Shown: piece by piece, positions 8,410-16,812 of the stretch
Numbering within the stretch: the first letter of the stretch is position 1
Layout of the letters: each line of letters opens with the position of its first letter
NCBI GenBank assembly: GCA_001701165.1
Contig: DAAP01000045.1
Coordinates: 1 to 63,656, forward strand
Length of the DNA stretch: 63,656 nt
Reading direction: 5' to 3'
Source of the DNA: Bacteroidales bacterium H4
GTDB taxonomy: Bacteria > Bacteroidota > Bacteroidia > Bacteroidales > Muribaculaceae
The notes under the pieces: generated by a model
Told to the model about the DNA's origin: nothing
What the model saw: the letters and a program-made list of their open reading frames with translations, nothing else
Database searches by the model: none
Program-made: the position numbers and the translations under genes

Positions 8410-8513
8410 AAGACGCAAATTCAAACATAACACCCAAATATTATGAATATTCACCAAAAGACAAGCAACCGACACAGGATGCAATTAACGAGTACGGCAT
8501 ATTGCCGAAATAA
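8409..8513 (+). pseudogene. Second relic of the JAMM toxin tail
   Basis: In one frame this stretch encodes 34 residues ending YGILPK and a stop at 8511-8513. They match the last about 34 residues of the JAMM tip closely: KDANSN, then TP-YYEYSP, then PTQ-AI, then YGILPK. No toxin body precedes it; it directly follows the stop of immunity B. Tail plus immunity gene have therefore been duplicated or left behind as a unit. Confidence 0.8.
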
Positions 8514-9060
8514 AACCGTGTGGCACTATTTTGCTGTTGCTATTGTGCTGATATTTAGTATGTCGGCTATGGCAACGTCTCGACCTAAGTCCAAACATAA
8601 ATATAGAATACGACGAATTCCGGAGGTTATTTTAGACTCTACAATATATGAGGCAATACATAGAGCTATTCCGGCACTTGAAGCGCACAATTCTAAGCCG
8701 TTTACATGGATGGTTTTCTCCACTAAATCAATGTATGCGTGTGACACTACGACTAATTTAGTGGGAGCTGTTTGGGCTATTAAAAACCTCAAAATTGACA
8801 ATCAAGGGCTTGACTCCAGGTTGAGAGGCTTTTGCCGCGTTGGCTCTAAAACTGTTTTTTTTGGTGAGGATGCCGAGTCATACTTAAAAATGAGAACAAA
8901 GGGGGATACTATCGTGGTAAAAATTACCAATGATATTACAAAATTATATTGGGGCGAATTTGACCCTTATGAAGTAAAAATCATCAAGACACAAGATGGC
9001 TATAAATTCAGGCTTATGGGCAGGGATGGCGAATGGAACGGATCCAAAGAAGATAACTAA
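8479..9060 (+). CDS. Immunity-family protein C (paralogue)
   Basis: Third member of the family at 5545 and 7876 (IPEVILDS, IPALEAH, FTWMVFSTKS, TTNLVGAVWAI, FCRVGSKTVFF, QDGYKFRL). I place the start at ATG 8479, within the toxin-tail relic; the ATG used at this point by copies A and B has become ACG here. ATG 8443 is the alternative. Signal peptide WHYFAVAIVLIFSMSAMA. About 193 residues. It closes the RHS array; convergent DUF2851 follows. Probably a retained orphan immunity gene. Confidence 0.6.
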   Translation: MQLTSTAYCRNKTVWHYFAVAIVLIFSMSAMATSRPKSKHKYRIRRIPEVILDSTIYEAIHRAIPALEAHNSKPFTWMVFSTKSMYACDTTTNLVGAVWAIKNLKIDNQGLDSRLRGFCRVGSKTVFFGEDAESYLKMRTKGDTIVVKITNDITKLYWGEFDPYEVKIIKTQDGYKFRLMGRDGEWNGSKEDN

Positions 9061-9096
9061 TTGGATGTCTGACAACTTACGTTACCGATAAGCCTT

Positions 9097-10380
9097 TTAC
9101 TTGGCAAGCAGGCGGTGGCCCCATCGGCAGTATATACACTTGCGCGTGTCGCAGTAGGCAGTGCGCAGGCGGTGTAGTGCTTGTGTGGCAAATGCATCGT
9201 GGCACTCAAGTCCCATAGCGGCGAAGGTCCGAACCTCTGCGGTGTCTTCAGGCGGCAGGCCTTGGAGCATATACACGGCGCGTTCCATGGCAGCAGTATC
9301 ATCGGCAAGGTAACCGCGGGCATATATAAGCGGCGCTATGACATTGATTATAAGGATATTTGTGGCGTTGATGCTTAAGGAGGCACTGACAGGGCGTGCC
9401 GACAGGACGGCGGGACGGTGATGTGAGGTGAAGTAGGTGTGCATAGGCGGAGCGTTGCGTAGCACTGCGACGGCCTCATCGGCAGATGTGGCGTTCCATG
9501 CGGCTGTGGCTGTGGTAAATCCGTTGTCGACCATGGCAGCGAGCGTTGCCAAGCGTCGGCAGGGAGCATTGGCCGGGCGTATGCCGCCTGTGCGCCATCG
9601 TATGTCAGTGGGGCGTGACAGCTCGAATTTGGCGCTGAGGAAGTTGTAGTCGCTTATCAGTCTGAGGGTCACCTCGTCAGCGGCATCTTCGGGCGACGGC
9701 AGCAACCCGGCTTGTCCCAGCAACAGCGCCGGAGCTGATAGTGGGTCGGCAGCGTGTTTGAAGAGTATGCGCAGAGGCACACTGCGTGCCGTGCGTTCCA
9801 TGGCTTCTCCATTGGCGCCGAAGCCCAATCCTCGTGCCAGAAATTGGTATGCCGTTTCCATCCAGTCGCCGTGGTTGCGGTCCAGCAGGTCCAATGCAGC
9901 GTCCGCCTTGGTCTGCAGGCGTTCGTATCCCAGCGCTGTCATCCAGTCGTCTATCCATAGGCGTGGTATTTCGGGCAAACGATCGCGGCACGGGTAGGCA
10001 TCACCTACGCGCGGCCGTGTAATACTTTCGTATCTTTCAATTACTTCCGGGGCCAAAGGCAGCAGCGCTTGCGGCAATTCGCGTCCGTCAATGCTGATGC
10101 GGCAGTCGTCTTCGCTCACCACGTGCAACACCACGTTGCGGTAGGCAGCATCACTATCATGTCCGTGCGCGTGCCAGTCCGAGGCGCGTACGTGTACCTC
10201 GACATTTCCGGCCCATACGGCATGTCCGATGCGTATCTTGGCATTGAAGAAATCCGGCCCCGGTCCGGTGTTGAGCATACCTTGGTCGATGACCTCGATT
10301 TCGCGACCATCGACAGTGTGCAGACCGGGAGCACCGCTCCACATCTTGTGTTGCCAGATATGTTGCATCAGCATCTCCAT
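9097..10380 (-). CDS. DUF2851 family protein
   Basis: About 427 residues from the ATG giving MEMLMQHIWQHKMW; an upstream ATG at 10401 is possible. The N-terminal third has the family hallmarks: DGREIEVIDQG, TGPGPDFFNAKIRI, WAGNVEVHVRASDW and AAYRNVVLHVV. DUF2851 proteins are widespread single-copy Bacteroidetes proteins of unknown function; a nuclease-like fold has been considered but I cannot show it here. Just upstream on the minus strand, GTAACTTCG is one base from the TAnnTTTG promoter box and close to the start. It converges on the RHS array. Confidence 0.85.
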   Translation of the reverse strand: MEMLMQHIWQHKMWSGAPGLHTVDGREIEVIDQGMLNTGPGPDFFNAKIRIGHAVWAGNVEVHVRASDWHAHGHDSDAAYRNVVLHVVSEDDCRISIDGRELPQALLPLAPEVIERYESITRPRVGDAYPCRDRLPEIPRLWIDDWMTALGYERLQTKADAALDLLDRNHGDWMETAYQFLARGLGFGANGEAMERTARSVPLRILFKHAADPLSAPALLLGQAGLLPSPEDAADEVTLRLISDYNFLSAKFELSRPTDIRWRTGGIRPANAPCRRLATLAAMVDNGFTTATAAWNATSADEAVAVLRNAPPMHTYFTSHHRPAVLSARPVSASLSINATNILIINVIAPLIYARGYLADDTAAMERAVYMLQGLPPEDTAEVRTFAAMGLECHDAFATQALHRLRTAYCDTRKCIYCRWGHRLLAK

Positions 10381-10553
10381 ATCGCATGCGAAGTTACGCA
10401 TTTTCTGCGAAAATGCGGTATCGGTGGTCTTGAATCATCCCGTGTACTTGGATTCCTCTGAACACTTTCCGACACTTTTTTCAAGCGCAATATCGAGATG
10501 AGCACCACCGAATTTCGTCGACGATACAGGTGGGGTCTGTCGTCGTGTATTGC

Positions 10554-10664
10554 TTAGCTGAAGGTGATTTTGCCATCCCTTACTTTGGAGGTGTTTAAGA
10601 TTTTTCCATAGTCCGTTGTGTCGCCGACTTTACGCCTGTCTACGACCTTGTTCTTGCCGTCTAA
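10554..10664 (-). pseudogene. Relic of a protein C-terminus
   Basis: On the minus strand a stop-bounded stretch of 36 codons has protein-like composition (DGKNKVVDRR, then DYGKILNTSKVRDGKITFS) and ends at a TAA at 10554-10556. No start is present. It looks like the end of a lost gene; family not recognised. Confidence 0.3.
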
Positions 10665-10667
10665 TTA

Positions 10668-10706
10668 CTCAATTTGTATAATGAAGATTCCTCAATTTGT
10701 ATAATG
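10668..10706 (+). repeat. 16-bp direct repeat
   Basis: CTCAATTTGTATAATG occurs at 10668-10683 and again at 10691-10706, a 23-bp period. It abuts the upper end of the relic. Role unknown; it could be two binding sites. Confidence 0.5.
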
Positions 10707-11000
10707 GAATGGCTAATTAACTGTTGTATAGATTGGTAACGAATGGAGTGAGTTGTTCGTTTCAAAGCGGAAGAAGTGGAAGGCTGTGGCGAGGATTTTG
10801 GACCGTCATACGGAGGATAGAGTGGGTGGGTACGGCATTGTCTCGGATAATGATATGGGGCGAGAGAATAGTGTATCGAAGTGGTGATATGTAGCAGTGG
10901 AGAGCCGGTGAAGGTCGATGAGGGACGCCATGAGGGTGCTATGTGCGTAGAAGGGCCGAAAGTTTGGGCGGAAAACGTCTGTAATGCCGCGAAAAATTCG

Positions 11001-11008
11001 TAAATTTG
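11001..11008 (+). promoter_or_regulatory. Bacteroidetes promoter box, near-leaderless
   Basis: TAAATTTG fits the TAnnTTTG -7 element and lies 9 bp before ATG 11018, so the mRNA would have only a few leader bases. Confidence 0.5.
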
Positions 11009-11017
11009 CGGCGCAAT

Positions 11018-11998
11018 ATGGACATCCTCGAAAAAATACGACAGGAAATAGCTCCCGACATTGACCGGCTCAACGCGCTCATAGCAGACCAGTTGGCCAC
11101 GTCTAATCCATTGATGGATAACGTGATTGCTAATTATCTGAAAAGCAAGGGCAAACTTATCCGTCCCATTATAGTGATGTTGAGTGCCCGGCTTTTCGGG
11201 CCGGTGACGGACAAGGTGTTGCGTGCTGCGGCATCTGTCGAACTGCTGCACAATGCTTCGCTTATACACGATGATGTTGTTGACGGTTCGACGATACGTC
11301 GTGGTCGTCCGACGGTCAACGCCATGTGGGATAATCATATAGCGGTACTTGTGGGCGACTTTTTTGTTTCCACATCGATGCAGCAGGCCATCGTTACGGG
11401 CGATACACGTATCATCGAGTCTTTGTGCCATTTGGGCAAATTGTTGAGTCTCGGTGAGCTGGACCAGATATATAGTGCGCGATATCACAACTTGGATGAA
11501 GATGCGTACTTCAAGATTATCGAGTACAAGACCGCGTCTCTTTTTGTGGCATGTTCGCAGATGGGATGCTATGCTCAGGGCATAGATGATGAGCGCAAGG
11601 AACGCCTCAGCGAGTTTGCGCGATTGCTGGGTCTGTGCTTCCAGATACGTGACGATATCTTTGATTATTTCCCGGCTCAGCAAGACACGGTGGGCAAGCC
11701 TACGGCCAACGACTTACGCGAAGGCAAGATTACGCTGCCGCTGCTACATGTGTTACGTGCCGGCACCGATGCGACCAATGCCGAGATGGTGAAATTGAGC
11801 AAGAGCCCGTCACTTGGGGAGAACGATATTGCACGTTTGACGGCTTACGCCATTGACGGCGGGGGTATCGATTATGCCTACGCAGTTATGGACGATATGC
11901 GCACACGTGCTGTCGCATTACTTGATTGCTTCGATGAAAGCGAGGCCAAGAAGGCTCTCATCGATTTGTTCGGCTATATTATCTCGCGCCGATATTAA
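11018..11998 (+). CDS. Polyprenyl (octaprenyl-type) diphosphate synthase
   Basis: 326 residues, the usual length for trans long-chain prenyl diphosphate synthases. They extend farnesyl diphosphate with isopentenyl diphosphate to make the side chain of menaquinone. The first Asp-rich motif is D85-D86-V-V-D89 (LIHDDVVDGS), the second D212-D213-I-F-D216 (QIRDDIFDY), with the conserved GKxxRP start (KGKLIRPIIVM) and a KTASLF block. I chose ATG 11018 over the TTG at 11006, which lies inside the promoter box. Product chain length cannot be read safely. The cytosolic enzyme stands alone between an intergenic region and a barrel gene. Confidence 0.9.
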   Translation: MDILEKIRQEIAPDIDRLNALIADQLATSNPLMDNVIANYLKSKGKLIRPIIVMLSARLFGPVTDKVLRAAASVELLHNASLIHDDVVDGSTIRRGRPTVNAMWDNHIAVLVGDFFVSTSMQQAIVTGDTRIIESLCHLGKLLSLGELDQIYSARYHNLDEDAYFKIIEYKTASLFVACSQMGCYAQGIDDERKERLSEFARLLGLCFQIRDDIFDYFPAQQDTVGKPTANDLREGKITLPLLHVLRAGTDATNAEMVKLSKSPSLGENDIARLTAYAIDGGGIDYAYAVMDDMRTRAVALLDCFDESEAKKALIDLFGYIISRRY

Positions 11999-12064
11999 AA
12001 CTCGTGTGATGTGCAGTCTCACTTTGTAACGACTGAATTATTCACTTAAATATTTATTCAAACA

Positions 12065-12709
12065 ATGAAAAAATCCATTAAGACTATTGCAGCATCGCTT
12101 GTCGTAGCCATTGCAGCGCTTGCTCCCGTCCGTTCGCATGCCATCGATTTCGGCATCCGGGCCGGACTGGATGTCACCGTCCCCGGTAGCATAAAGTCTA
12201 ACGGCGCTTCTGTGGACATGTTCAAGGCCGGCTGTGGTTTTCATGCCGGAGTCGTGGCTGACATCGACTTGGTATCCAATCTTTTTCTTGAACCGGGTAT
12301 GTACTTGGTTTACCATAATACGGGTACGGACATTCAAGCCGACATTGCGGGCGTAATTTCCACGGTTAAGGCAGACATAGCGCTGCGCCAGTTCGGTCTA
12401 CAGATCCCCGTGCGTCTGGGCTACAACTTCAATTTAGGCGTTTGTGACCTCAAATTGTTTACCGGTCCCAGCTTCGGCATCGGGCTTTCAGGTAGCTGGA
12501 AGAATGCCAAAGAATTCGGGATTGACTCGGATCCTTACGACGAAGAAATAACCCGTTTCAATATGGGATGGAATCTCGGCGCCGGCGTTGTGGTCAGCCG
12601 TTTCTACATTGGCGCAGACTACACTTTCGGTCTTAATGACCGCTACAAGGATGACGACGGTTCTTGGAAACAAGGCTGCTTCGCTGTCTCGATAGGTTAC
12701 TACCTATAA
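12065..12709 (+). CDS. PorT-type outer-membrane beta-barrel protein
   Basis: 214 residues with a clear signal peptide (about residues 1-26, ending RSHA). The mature part alternates polar and hydrophobic residues in glycine-rich strands (FGIRAGLDVTVPG, LFLEPGMYLVYHN, GWNLGAGVVVSRFYIGADYTF) and closes with the aromatic end IGYYL typical of outer-membrane barrels. It resembles the small 8-10-strand PorT/OMP_b-brl_2 family common in Bacteroidetes. Ligand or role unknown. It is followed by a strong terminator. Confidence 0.8.
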   Translation: MKKSIKTIAASLVVAIAALAPVRSHAIDFGIRAGLDVTVPGSIKSNGASVDMFKAGCGFHAGVVADIDLVSNLFLEPGMYLVYHNTGTDIQADIAGVISTVKADIALRQFGLQIPVRLGYNFNLGVCDLKLFTGPSFGIGLSGSWKNAKEFGIDSDPYDEEITRFNMGWNLGAGVVVSRFYIGADYTFGLNDRYKDDDGSWKQGCFAVSIGYYL

Positions 12710-12740
12710 TATAGGCTGCGCATAAGGCGCGCAAGATATA

Positions 12741-12780
12741 GACGGGCACCCGATATCGACATCGGATGCCCGTCTGCTTT
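12741..12780 (+). terminator. Rho-independent terminator
   Basis: GACGGGCA at 12741-12748 pairs with TGCCCGTC at 12767-12774, with a further CCGAT/ATCGG stem inside, followed by a T-rich stretch. It ends the barrel gene. Confidence 0.8.
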
Positions 12781-12904
12781 TCAGAGGAGGAGTATGTCTA
12801 ACAAAAAAACCAATGAGGAGAGGGTATAAAAGTCGTGTGTAAGTTTGGTTGGTTAGTATAATACACGAAAAGCGGTCGAGTTTTCGACCGTATAAGGCCG
12901 TTGA

Positions 12905-13279
12905 TCAAGATTGATTTTGCCTATCCTTGATGTACTTCTCGATGATTTCGTTTTGCTCGTGGACAAAAGACTTGTAATCGAAGAAAAAGTATTCGGAATC
13001 ATAGCTGTCCAAGTCCATGTCCATAGAGTCGTAGAAGTCCTTGGCTTCATCCCAAATGGCCTTAGCTTCGGCTTTGGGCAGCTTTCGCAGCATTTTACGA
13101 TACTTTGTGCCCGCGTGGCGTGCCATATAGGCTAAATTATCGTCGTAGTAGTTCAACTCGCCACATTCGTATACCACATCGCATATTCGGTATAATCGTG
13201 CAGCTATGGCATAGTCGCGAGCTTCTTCGGCGGCTCGGGCGGCTCTCCAATTTTCAAAGATTGTGCAGCAGTCTCCCAT
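12905..13279 (-). CDS. Small acidic hypothetical protein
   Basis: 124 residues from ATG 13279 (MGDCCTIFENWRAARAAEEA). Mostly helical, with an Ala/Arg-rich helical start that looks like a TPR-like hairpin (EEARDYAIAARLYRICDVVYECGE), then a very acidic, aromatic middle (DSMDMDLDSYDSEYFFFDYK). No signal peptide, so cytosolic. Family not recognised. The much longer open frame upstream to 13693 lies antisense to tadA and is rejected. A good promoter precedes it at 13379-13409. Confidence 0.65.
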   Translation of the reverse strand: MGDCCTIFENWRAARAAEEARDYAIAARLYRICDVVYECGELNYYDDNLAYMARHAGTKYRKMLRKLPKAEAKAIWDEAKDFYDSMDMDLDSYDSEYFFFDYKSFVHEQNEIIEKYIKDRQNQS

Positions 13280-13378
13280 AATGATGGAATTTGATTGATA
13301 ATGTTTGAGATAGATTGATAATATCTGATAAGCGCTATCCGTGGTCGGACTTTTGGAGGTGTCTGTCGGATTGCGCTG

Positions 13379-13409
13379 CAAAATTAGTGCGTCTGTTCGA
13401 GATATGCAA
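13379..13409 (-). promoter_or_regulatory. Bacteroidetes promoter for the 12905-13279 gene
   Basis: On the minus strand TTG (13407-13409), 20 bp, then TAATTTTG (13379-13386): the -33/-7 layout, 100 bp before the start. Confidence 0.6.
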
Positions 13410-13473
13410 TGGCACGACAAGGCGAGCGAACATAGGGTTCGCAAATGGTGGAAGGTGAGAGGAGTAAAAGTAC

Positions 13474-13491
13474 AAAAAAAGTCTTGCAGAC
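13474..13491 (-). terminator. Weak terminator after tadA
   Basis: Minus-strand GTCT-GCA-AGAC hairpin (13481-13491) followed by seven Ts (13474-13480), just after the tadA stop. The stem is only 4 bp. Confidence 0.4.
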
Positions 13492-13500
13492 CTAATCGTG

Positions 13501-13938
13501 TCAGCGACGGCGGCGGAAAAAGTCCGTGATTACGGCGGCACATTCGTCCGCAAGTATGCCTTGCAGGACCACAGCTCGCGGATGAAACGGCGAGTGTGCA
13601 TACATGGTTGTGTATCCGCGCTTGGGGTCGGCGGCGCCTATGACTATACGTCGTATCTGCGCCCATCCGATGGCGGCAGCGCACATGGGACACGGCTCAA
13701 CGGTGACGTATAGTGTGCAGTCGGTCAGGTATTTGGCGCCTATGGCCGAGGCGGCGGCGCCTATGGCGAGCATTTCGGCATGTGCCGTGACATCGTGCAG
13801 TGCCTCGGTGCGGTTGTGCTCGGCGGCAAGGATGCTGCCGTCCGCGCCGACGATAACGGCGCCTATGGGCACCTCGCCTTCGGCGGCAGCTTCTTGCGCC
13901 TGAAAAAGCGCCATGCTCATGTAGTACTCGTCCGTCAT
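13501..13938 (-). CDS. tadA: tRNA-specific adenosine deaminase
   Basis: 145 residues. Deaminates A34 to inosine in the tRNA-Arg(ACG) anticodon; family members also include guanine deaminases. The zinc-binding CDA signature is complete: H53-A-E55 (DVTAHAEMLAIG), with E55 as proton shuttle, and P81-C82-P-M-C85. The start has the typical ALFQAQEAAAEGEVPIGAVIV. Cytosolic. The ATG overlaps the stop of rnz by 4 bp (13935-13938), so the two tRNA-maturation genes are probably co-translated. Confidence 0.93.
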   Translation of the reverse strand: MTDEYYMSMALFQAQEAAAEGEVPIGAVIVGADGSILAAEHNRTEALHDVTAHAEMLAIGAAASAIGAKYLTDCTLYVTVEPCPMCAAAIGWAQIRRIVIGAADPKRGYTTMYAHSPFHPRAVVLQGILADECAAVITDFFRRRR

Positions 13939-14882
13939 GCTTGTGCGTCTTGTGTTTGGACTGTCTCTTCGATGTCCATACGCATGCCTTCCGTGGCCGC
14001 TATGGTATTAGGGAAAATCTCGCGAGCCTCGGCCAGCAGGGAATCCTCGTTACAGTAAGACTTGGAGTAGTGTCCCAGCACCAGACATCCCACTTCGGCC
14101 TCGCGTGCCACCATGGCGGCCTGTCGGGCGGTGCTGTGCCCGTGCAGGCGTGCGCAGCTTTTCTTGTCATCGGCATAGGTGGCTTCGTGGTACAGTATAT
14201 TGACGCCGTGCACGGCCTCCACTGTGTCTCGGTGATATGATGTGTCCGAGCAATATGCGTACGAGTACGATGGCGAAGGCGGCAGGGTCAGGCGTTCGTT
14301 GTCTATTGTCCGTCCGTCCGGGGTTGTCCAGTCAGCGCCTTCCTTGATGGCCGGGATGTCGCATACGGGTATGCCCAGATAGGCCGCCATGTCGCCGCGC
14401 AAATGCCGTGCCTTGGGTTTCTCGTCAAAGCGAAATCCGACGCAGGGCACGCGATGATGCAGGGGAAATGAAGTTACGGTCAAAGCCTTGGTGTCGAGTA
14501 CTATGCGCGGCTCGTCGTCGTATAGACGGTCGTAGATGATCTCGAAGGTCGGCTCGCCCGTAGTCACTCGCATGAAGTGGCGCAACAGCTCTTCGCCCTG
14601 CTCGAAGACATGGACGTGCAGGTTGCCGCCTTTGTCTTGGAGCGACAGTGTGGACAATAGTCCGGGCAGCCCCAGGAAATGGTCACCATGCAGGTGTGAT
14701 ATAAAGATGTGTCTCAGCCGTGCAAAGTGTATGCGCATGCGTCGCATGGTCAGCTGGGCTCCTTCGCCGCAGTCAACCATCATCAGGCTGTTGCGGTAAT
14801 CGACAATCTGGCAGGACGGCATGTGGCGTAGCGAGGGGGTGGCTGATCCGCAGCCGAGGTATTGCACGGTGAATTCGGACAT
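13935..14882 (-). CDS. rnz: Ribonuclease Z (tRNA 3' endonuclease)
   Basis: 315 residues, normal for the short form. Metallo-beta-lactamase fold with motif H63-x-H65-x-D67-H68 (SHLHGDHFLGLPG), a VDCGEGAQ motif after strand 4, an exosite-like region (residues about 150-200), and later SDTSYHRDT, YHEATYADD, HGHSTARQAA and LGHYSKSY metal/HEAT-type motifs. Cleaves the 3' trailer from tRNA precursors. It lies upstream of tadA with a 4-bp overlap, a functional tRNA pair. The N-terminal SEFTVQYLGCGSATP is typical. Confidence 0.93.
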   Translation of the reverse strand: MSEFTVQYLGCGSATPSLRHMPSCQIVDYRNSLMMVDCGEGAQLTMRRMRIHFARLRHIFISHLHGDHFLGLPGLLSTLSLQDKGGNLHVHVFEQGEELLRHFMRVTTGEPTFEIIYDRLYDDEPRIVLDTKALTVTSFPLHHRVPCVGFRFDEKPKARHLRGDMAAYLGIPVCDIPAIKEGADWTTPDGRTIDNERLTLPPSPSYSYAYCSDTSYHRDTVEAVHGVNILYHEATYADDKKSCARLHGHSTARQAAMVAREAEVGCLVLGHYSKSYCNEDSLLAEAREIFPNTIAATEGMRMDIEETVQTQDAQA

Positions 14883-14949
14883 AGAATGTGTTGTGGGTAT
14901 GGCTAATGTGTCGGTGTGAATGATGCTTAAACGGCGGTTTGTCTCGTGA

Positions 14950-16299
14950 TCATATGGGAGTGATGCGCACTTTTTGGCCTTTGAGGCGATGGAGGCTCGC
15001 TGCTTGGCGTAATGCCGACGCGTATTCGGCGGCCACGGCCACCAGCGCGTAGTCCGGGGCTATGGAGATGTGTCCCACCTTGTCGCCCGGGATGCCGGCG
15101 TCTTTGACGGCAAAGCCCAGGATGTCGCCGCGCGAAATCTTGCGTCGTCGTCCGCCGTCGATGTACATCAGCGTGTATGGCTCGCGCATGGTGACGCCGT
15201 CGGATGGCTCGGCAGGATAATGTGTGTGGTCCGTATTAATATATGGAGGCATATTTTCCGAAGGGCCGAGGATGACGTATGCAGTGCCGTCGGCGCCGGC
15301 GCGCGCCGTGCGTCCGTTGCGGTGGGTGTATGCCGCTTCGTCCACCGGCAAGTGGTAATGGATGACGGCACCCACGCCCGGGATGTCAAGGCCGCGTGCT
15401 CCCAAATCGGTGGACACCATTACGTCTGCGGCGTGCGAAACAAAGGCTGCCACTGCAATCTCGCGTTGGCGTTGTTCCAGACCACCGTGGTACAATACGG
15501 CGGTGACACCGCGGCGTCCCAAGCCCGAGACTACGCGTTCGGCGGCATCGCGGTGATTGACAAATACCATGGAGGTTTGTCCGGCAGCCAGCAGTTCGCG
15601 TACCAATACGGCCAGCGTGTCCAGCTTGTCGCGCTGTGCCGCCGGAACGTCCATGACGATGAGCTTGGAGGCGGCATTCCCATCGATGGTGACCGGGGGA
15701 GTGTCTTTCCCCTCAGCTTCGAGGGCTTTCGGCAGGCTCTCGGGGGTGGTTGCCGAGGTGAGCATTGTCAGAGAACGATGTTTGGAGATGTGCTGCAAGA
15801 TCTCAGAGAGTTGGCGCTCGAAGCCCAGTTCGAGCAGCTTGTCGTACTCGTCGATGACAATGCGGCGGATGTTTGCCGGCAGAATACTTCCGCGGCTGAT
15901 ATGGTCGAGAAGACGTCCCGGAGTGGCTACGATGATGTCCGGGGGCGTAGATGCCGTCAGTGAGGGGATTTCCGAGTCCACGGAGCGGCCTCCGCTCAGC
16001 ACCACCGTTTTCAGTTCGGGAGCGGCAAGAGGGCGGAGGACGTCAAAAATCTGCCTTGCGAGTTCGCGTGCCGGAGCCAGTACCAGTGCTTGGGGGGCGC
16101 GTCCCGGCGTCGACGGCTTCATATTTCGCAATAATGCCAAAGCGTAAGCCACGGTTTTGCCCGAGCCTGTGGGTGCTATCAGCACTATGCTCTCGGTGTT
16201 TTTGTCGGTGGCGAGGACGCGGCGTTGTATGTCGTTGAGTTCGGTGATGCCCATTCGGGCAAGTTTTTCGGCGAGGGGGGCAGATAATTCGGTCATCAC
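14950..16299 (-). CDS. DEAD-box RNA helicase with DbpA-type C-terminal domain
   Basis: 449 residues. Motif Q region LNDIQRRVL, motif I A42-PTGSGKT, Ia APARELARQ, motif II D150-E-Y-D (DEYD instead of DEAD), III SATT, and V/VI STDLGARGLDIPG and HRNGRTARAG. The last about 75 residues (RRKISRGDILGFAVKDAGIPGDKVG to VRITPI) match the DbpA-type RNA-binding domain that targets 23S rRNA hairpin 92 in ribosome assembly. So the role is probably 50S assembly; the Tyr in motif II is unusual. Separated from rnz by 67 bp, possibly the same transcript. Confidence 0.85.
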   Translation of the reverse strand: MMTELSAPLAEKLARMGITELNDIQRRVLATDKNTESIVLIAPTGSGKTVAYALALLRNMKPSTPGRAPQALVLAPARELARQIFDVLRPLAAPELKTVVLSGGRSVDSEIPSLTASTPPDIIVATPGRLLDHISRGSILPANIRRIVIDEYDKLLELGFERQLSEILQHISKHRSLTMLTSATTPESLPKALEAEGKDTPPVTIDGNAASKLIVMDVPAAQRDKLDTLAVLVRELLAAGQTSMVFVNHRDAAERVVSGLGRRGVTAVLYHGGLEQRQREIAVAAFVSHAADVMVSTDLGARGLDIPGVGAVIHYHLPVDEAAYTHRNGRTARAGADGTAYVILGPSENMPPYINTDHTHYPAEPSDGVTMREPYTLMYIDGGRRRKISRGDILGFAVKDAGIPGDKVGHISIAPDYALVAVAAEYASALRQAASLHRLKGQKVRITPI

Positions 16300-16392
16300 G
16301 CGGATGAAAAGTTTTGTAGTCGTTTGTATAAAAATCGGTTTTCGGTTAGTCGCTTCGACTGCGGTTTTCTTCGTAGCTTGAACCGCAATTTT

Positions 16393-16812
16393 TCATTCGT
16401 CGCCGCGACCTCCCAGGCAGTGTTCGCGAAGGAAGTGCGTGAAAGTCTCGGTATCTTCTCCGTCGTACATCACGGCGTCAGTGCCTTCCAAGAAGAAAGA
16501 GCCTCCTCCGGGGTATAGGAAGTAGATGGTGGGCACGGCTTTTACTCCGAAAGCTTTTGTGGTCTTGGGGAAGCGGTCTATGTCTACTTTGATGAAGTTC
16601 AGCTGTCCGGAGAGGTTCTTGGCGGCTTTTTCAAAAGCCGGGGCGAAACGCAGGCAAGGTGCGCACCACGAAGCCGTGAAGTCGATTATGGTGGTTTTGG
16701 TGACCTTGGCGGTAGGGCGCAGAACCTTGTCGTTCTTTGGGACATTAACCTTTGCGCAAGCAAAAGCGGCGATGAGGACTATGCCTAACAGTGTCGTTGC
16801 TAATCGTTTCAT
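16393..16812 (-). CDS. Exported thioredoxin-fold protein
   Basis: 139 residues with a signal peptide (LATTLLGIVLIAAFACA). Thioredoxin domain from about residue 35: TIIDFTASWC50-A-P-C53-LRFAPAF, LSGQLNFIKVDIDRFP and the cis-proline in VKAVPTIYFLYP. Active site CAPC. Predicted periplasmic thiol oxidoreductase. Similar in plan to the lipoprotein thioredoxin at 17136. Separated from its neighbours by 93 and 323 bp, so probably transcribed alone. Confidence 0.85.
   Translation of the reverse strand: MKRLATTLLGIVLIAAFACAKVNVPKNDKVLRPTAKVTKTTIIDFTASWCAPCLRFAPAFEKAAKNLSGQLNFIKVDIDRFPKTTKAFGVKAVPTIYFLYPGGGSFFLEGTDAVMYDGEDTETFTHFLREHCLGGRGDE

Larger units (their letters stand above)
10381..11017. other. 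Intergenic region with gene relic and direct repeat
   Basis: Between the divergent DUF2851 and polyprenyl synthase genes. It holds a 36-codon minus-strand relic (10554-10664), a 16-bp direct repeat (10668-10683 and 10691-10706) and the synthase promoter (11001-11008). I see no RNA gene. Confidence 0.5.

Noticed and set aside
10661..11683. 340-codon minus-strand frame
   Set aside because: Lies antisense to the polyprenyl synthase, which has all family motifs.
13280..13693. N-terminal extension of the 12905 gene
   Set aside because: Overlaps tadA antisense and has Arg/His/Cys-rich shadow composition; ATG 13279 with a promoter upstream is better.
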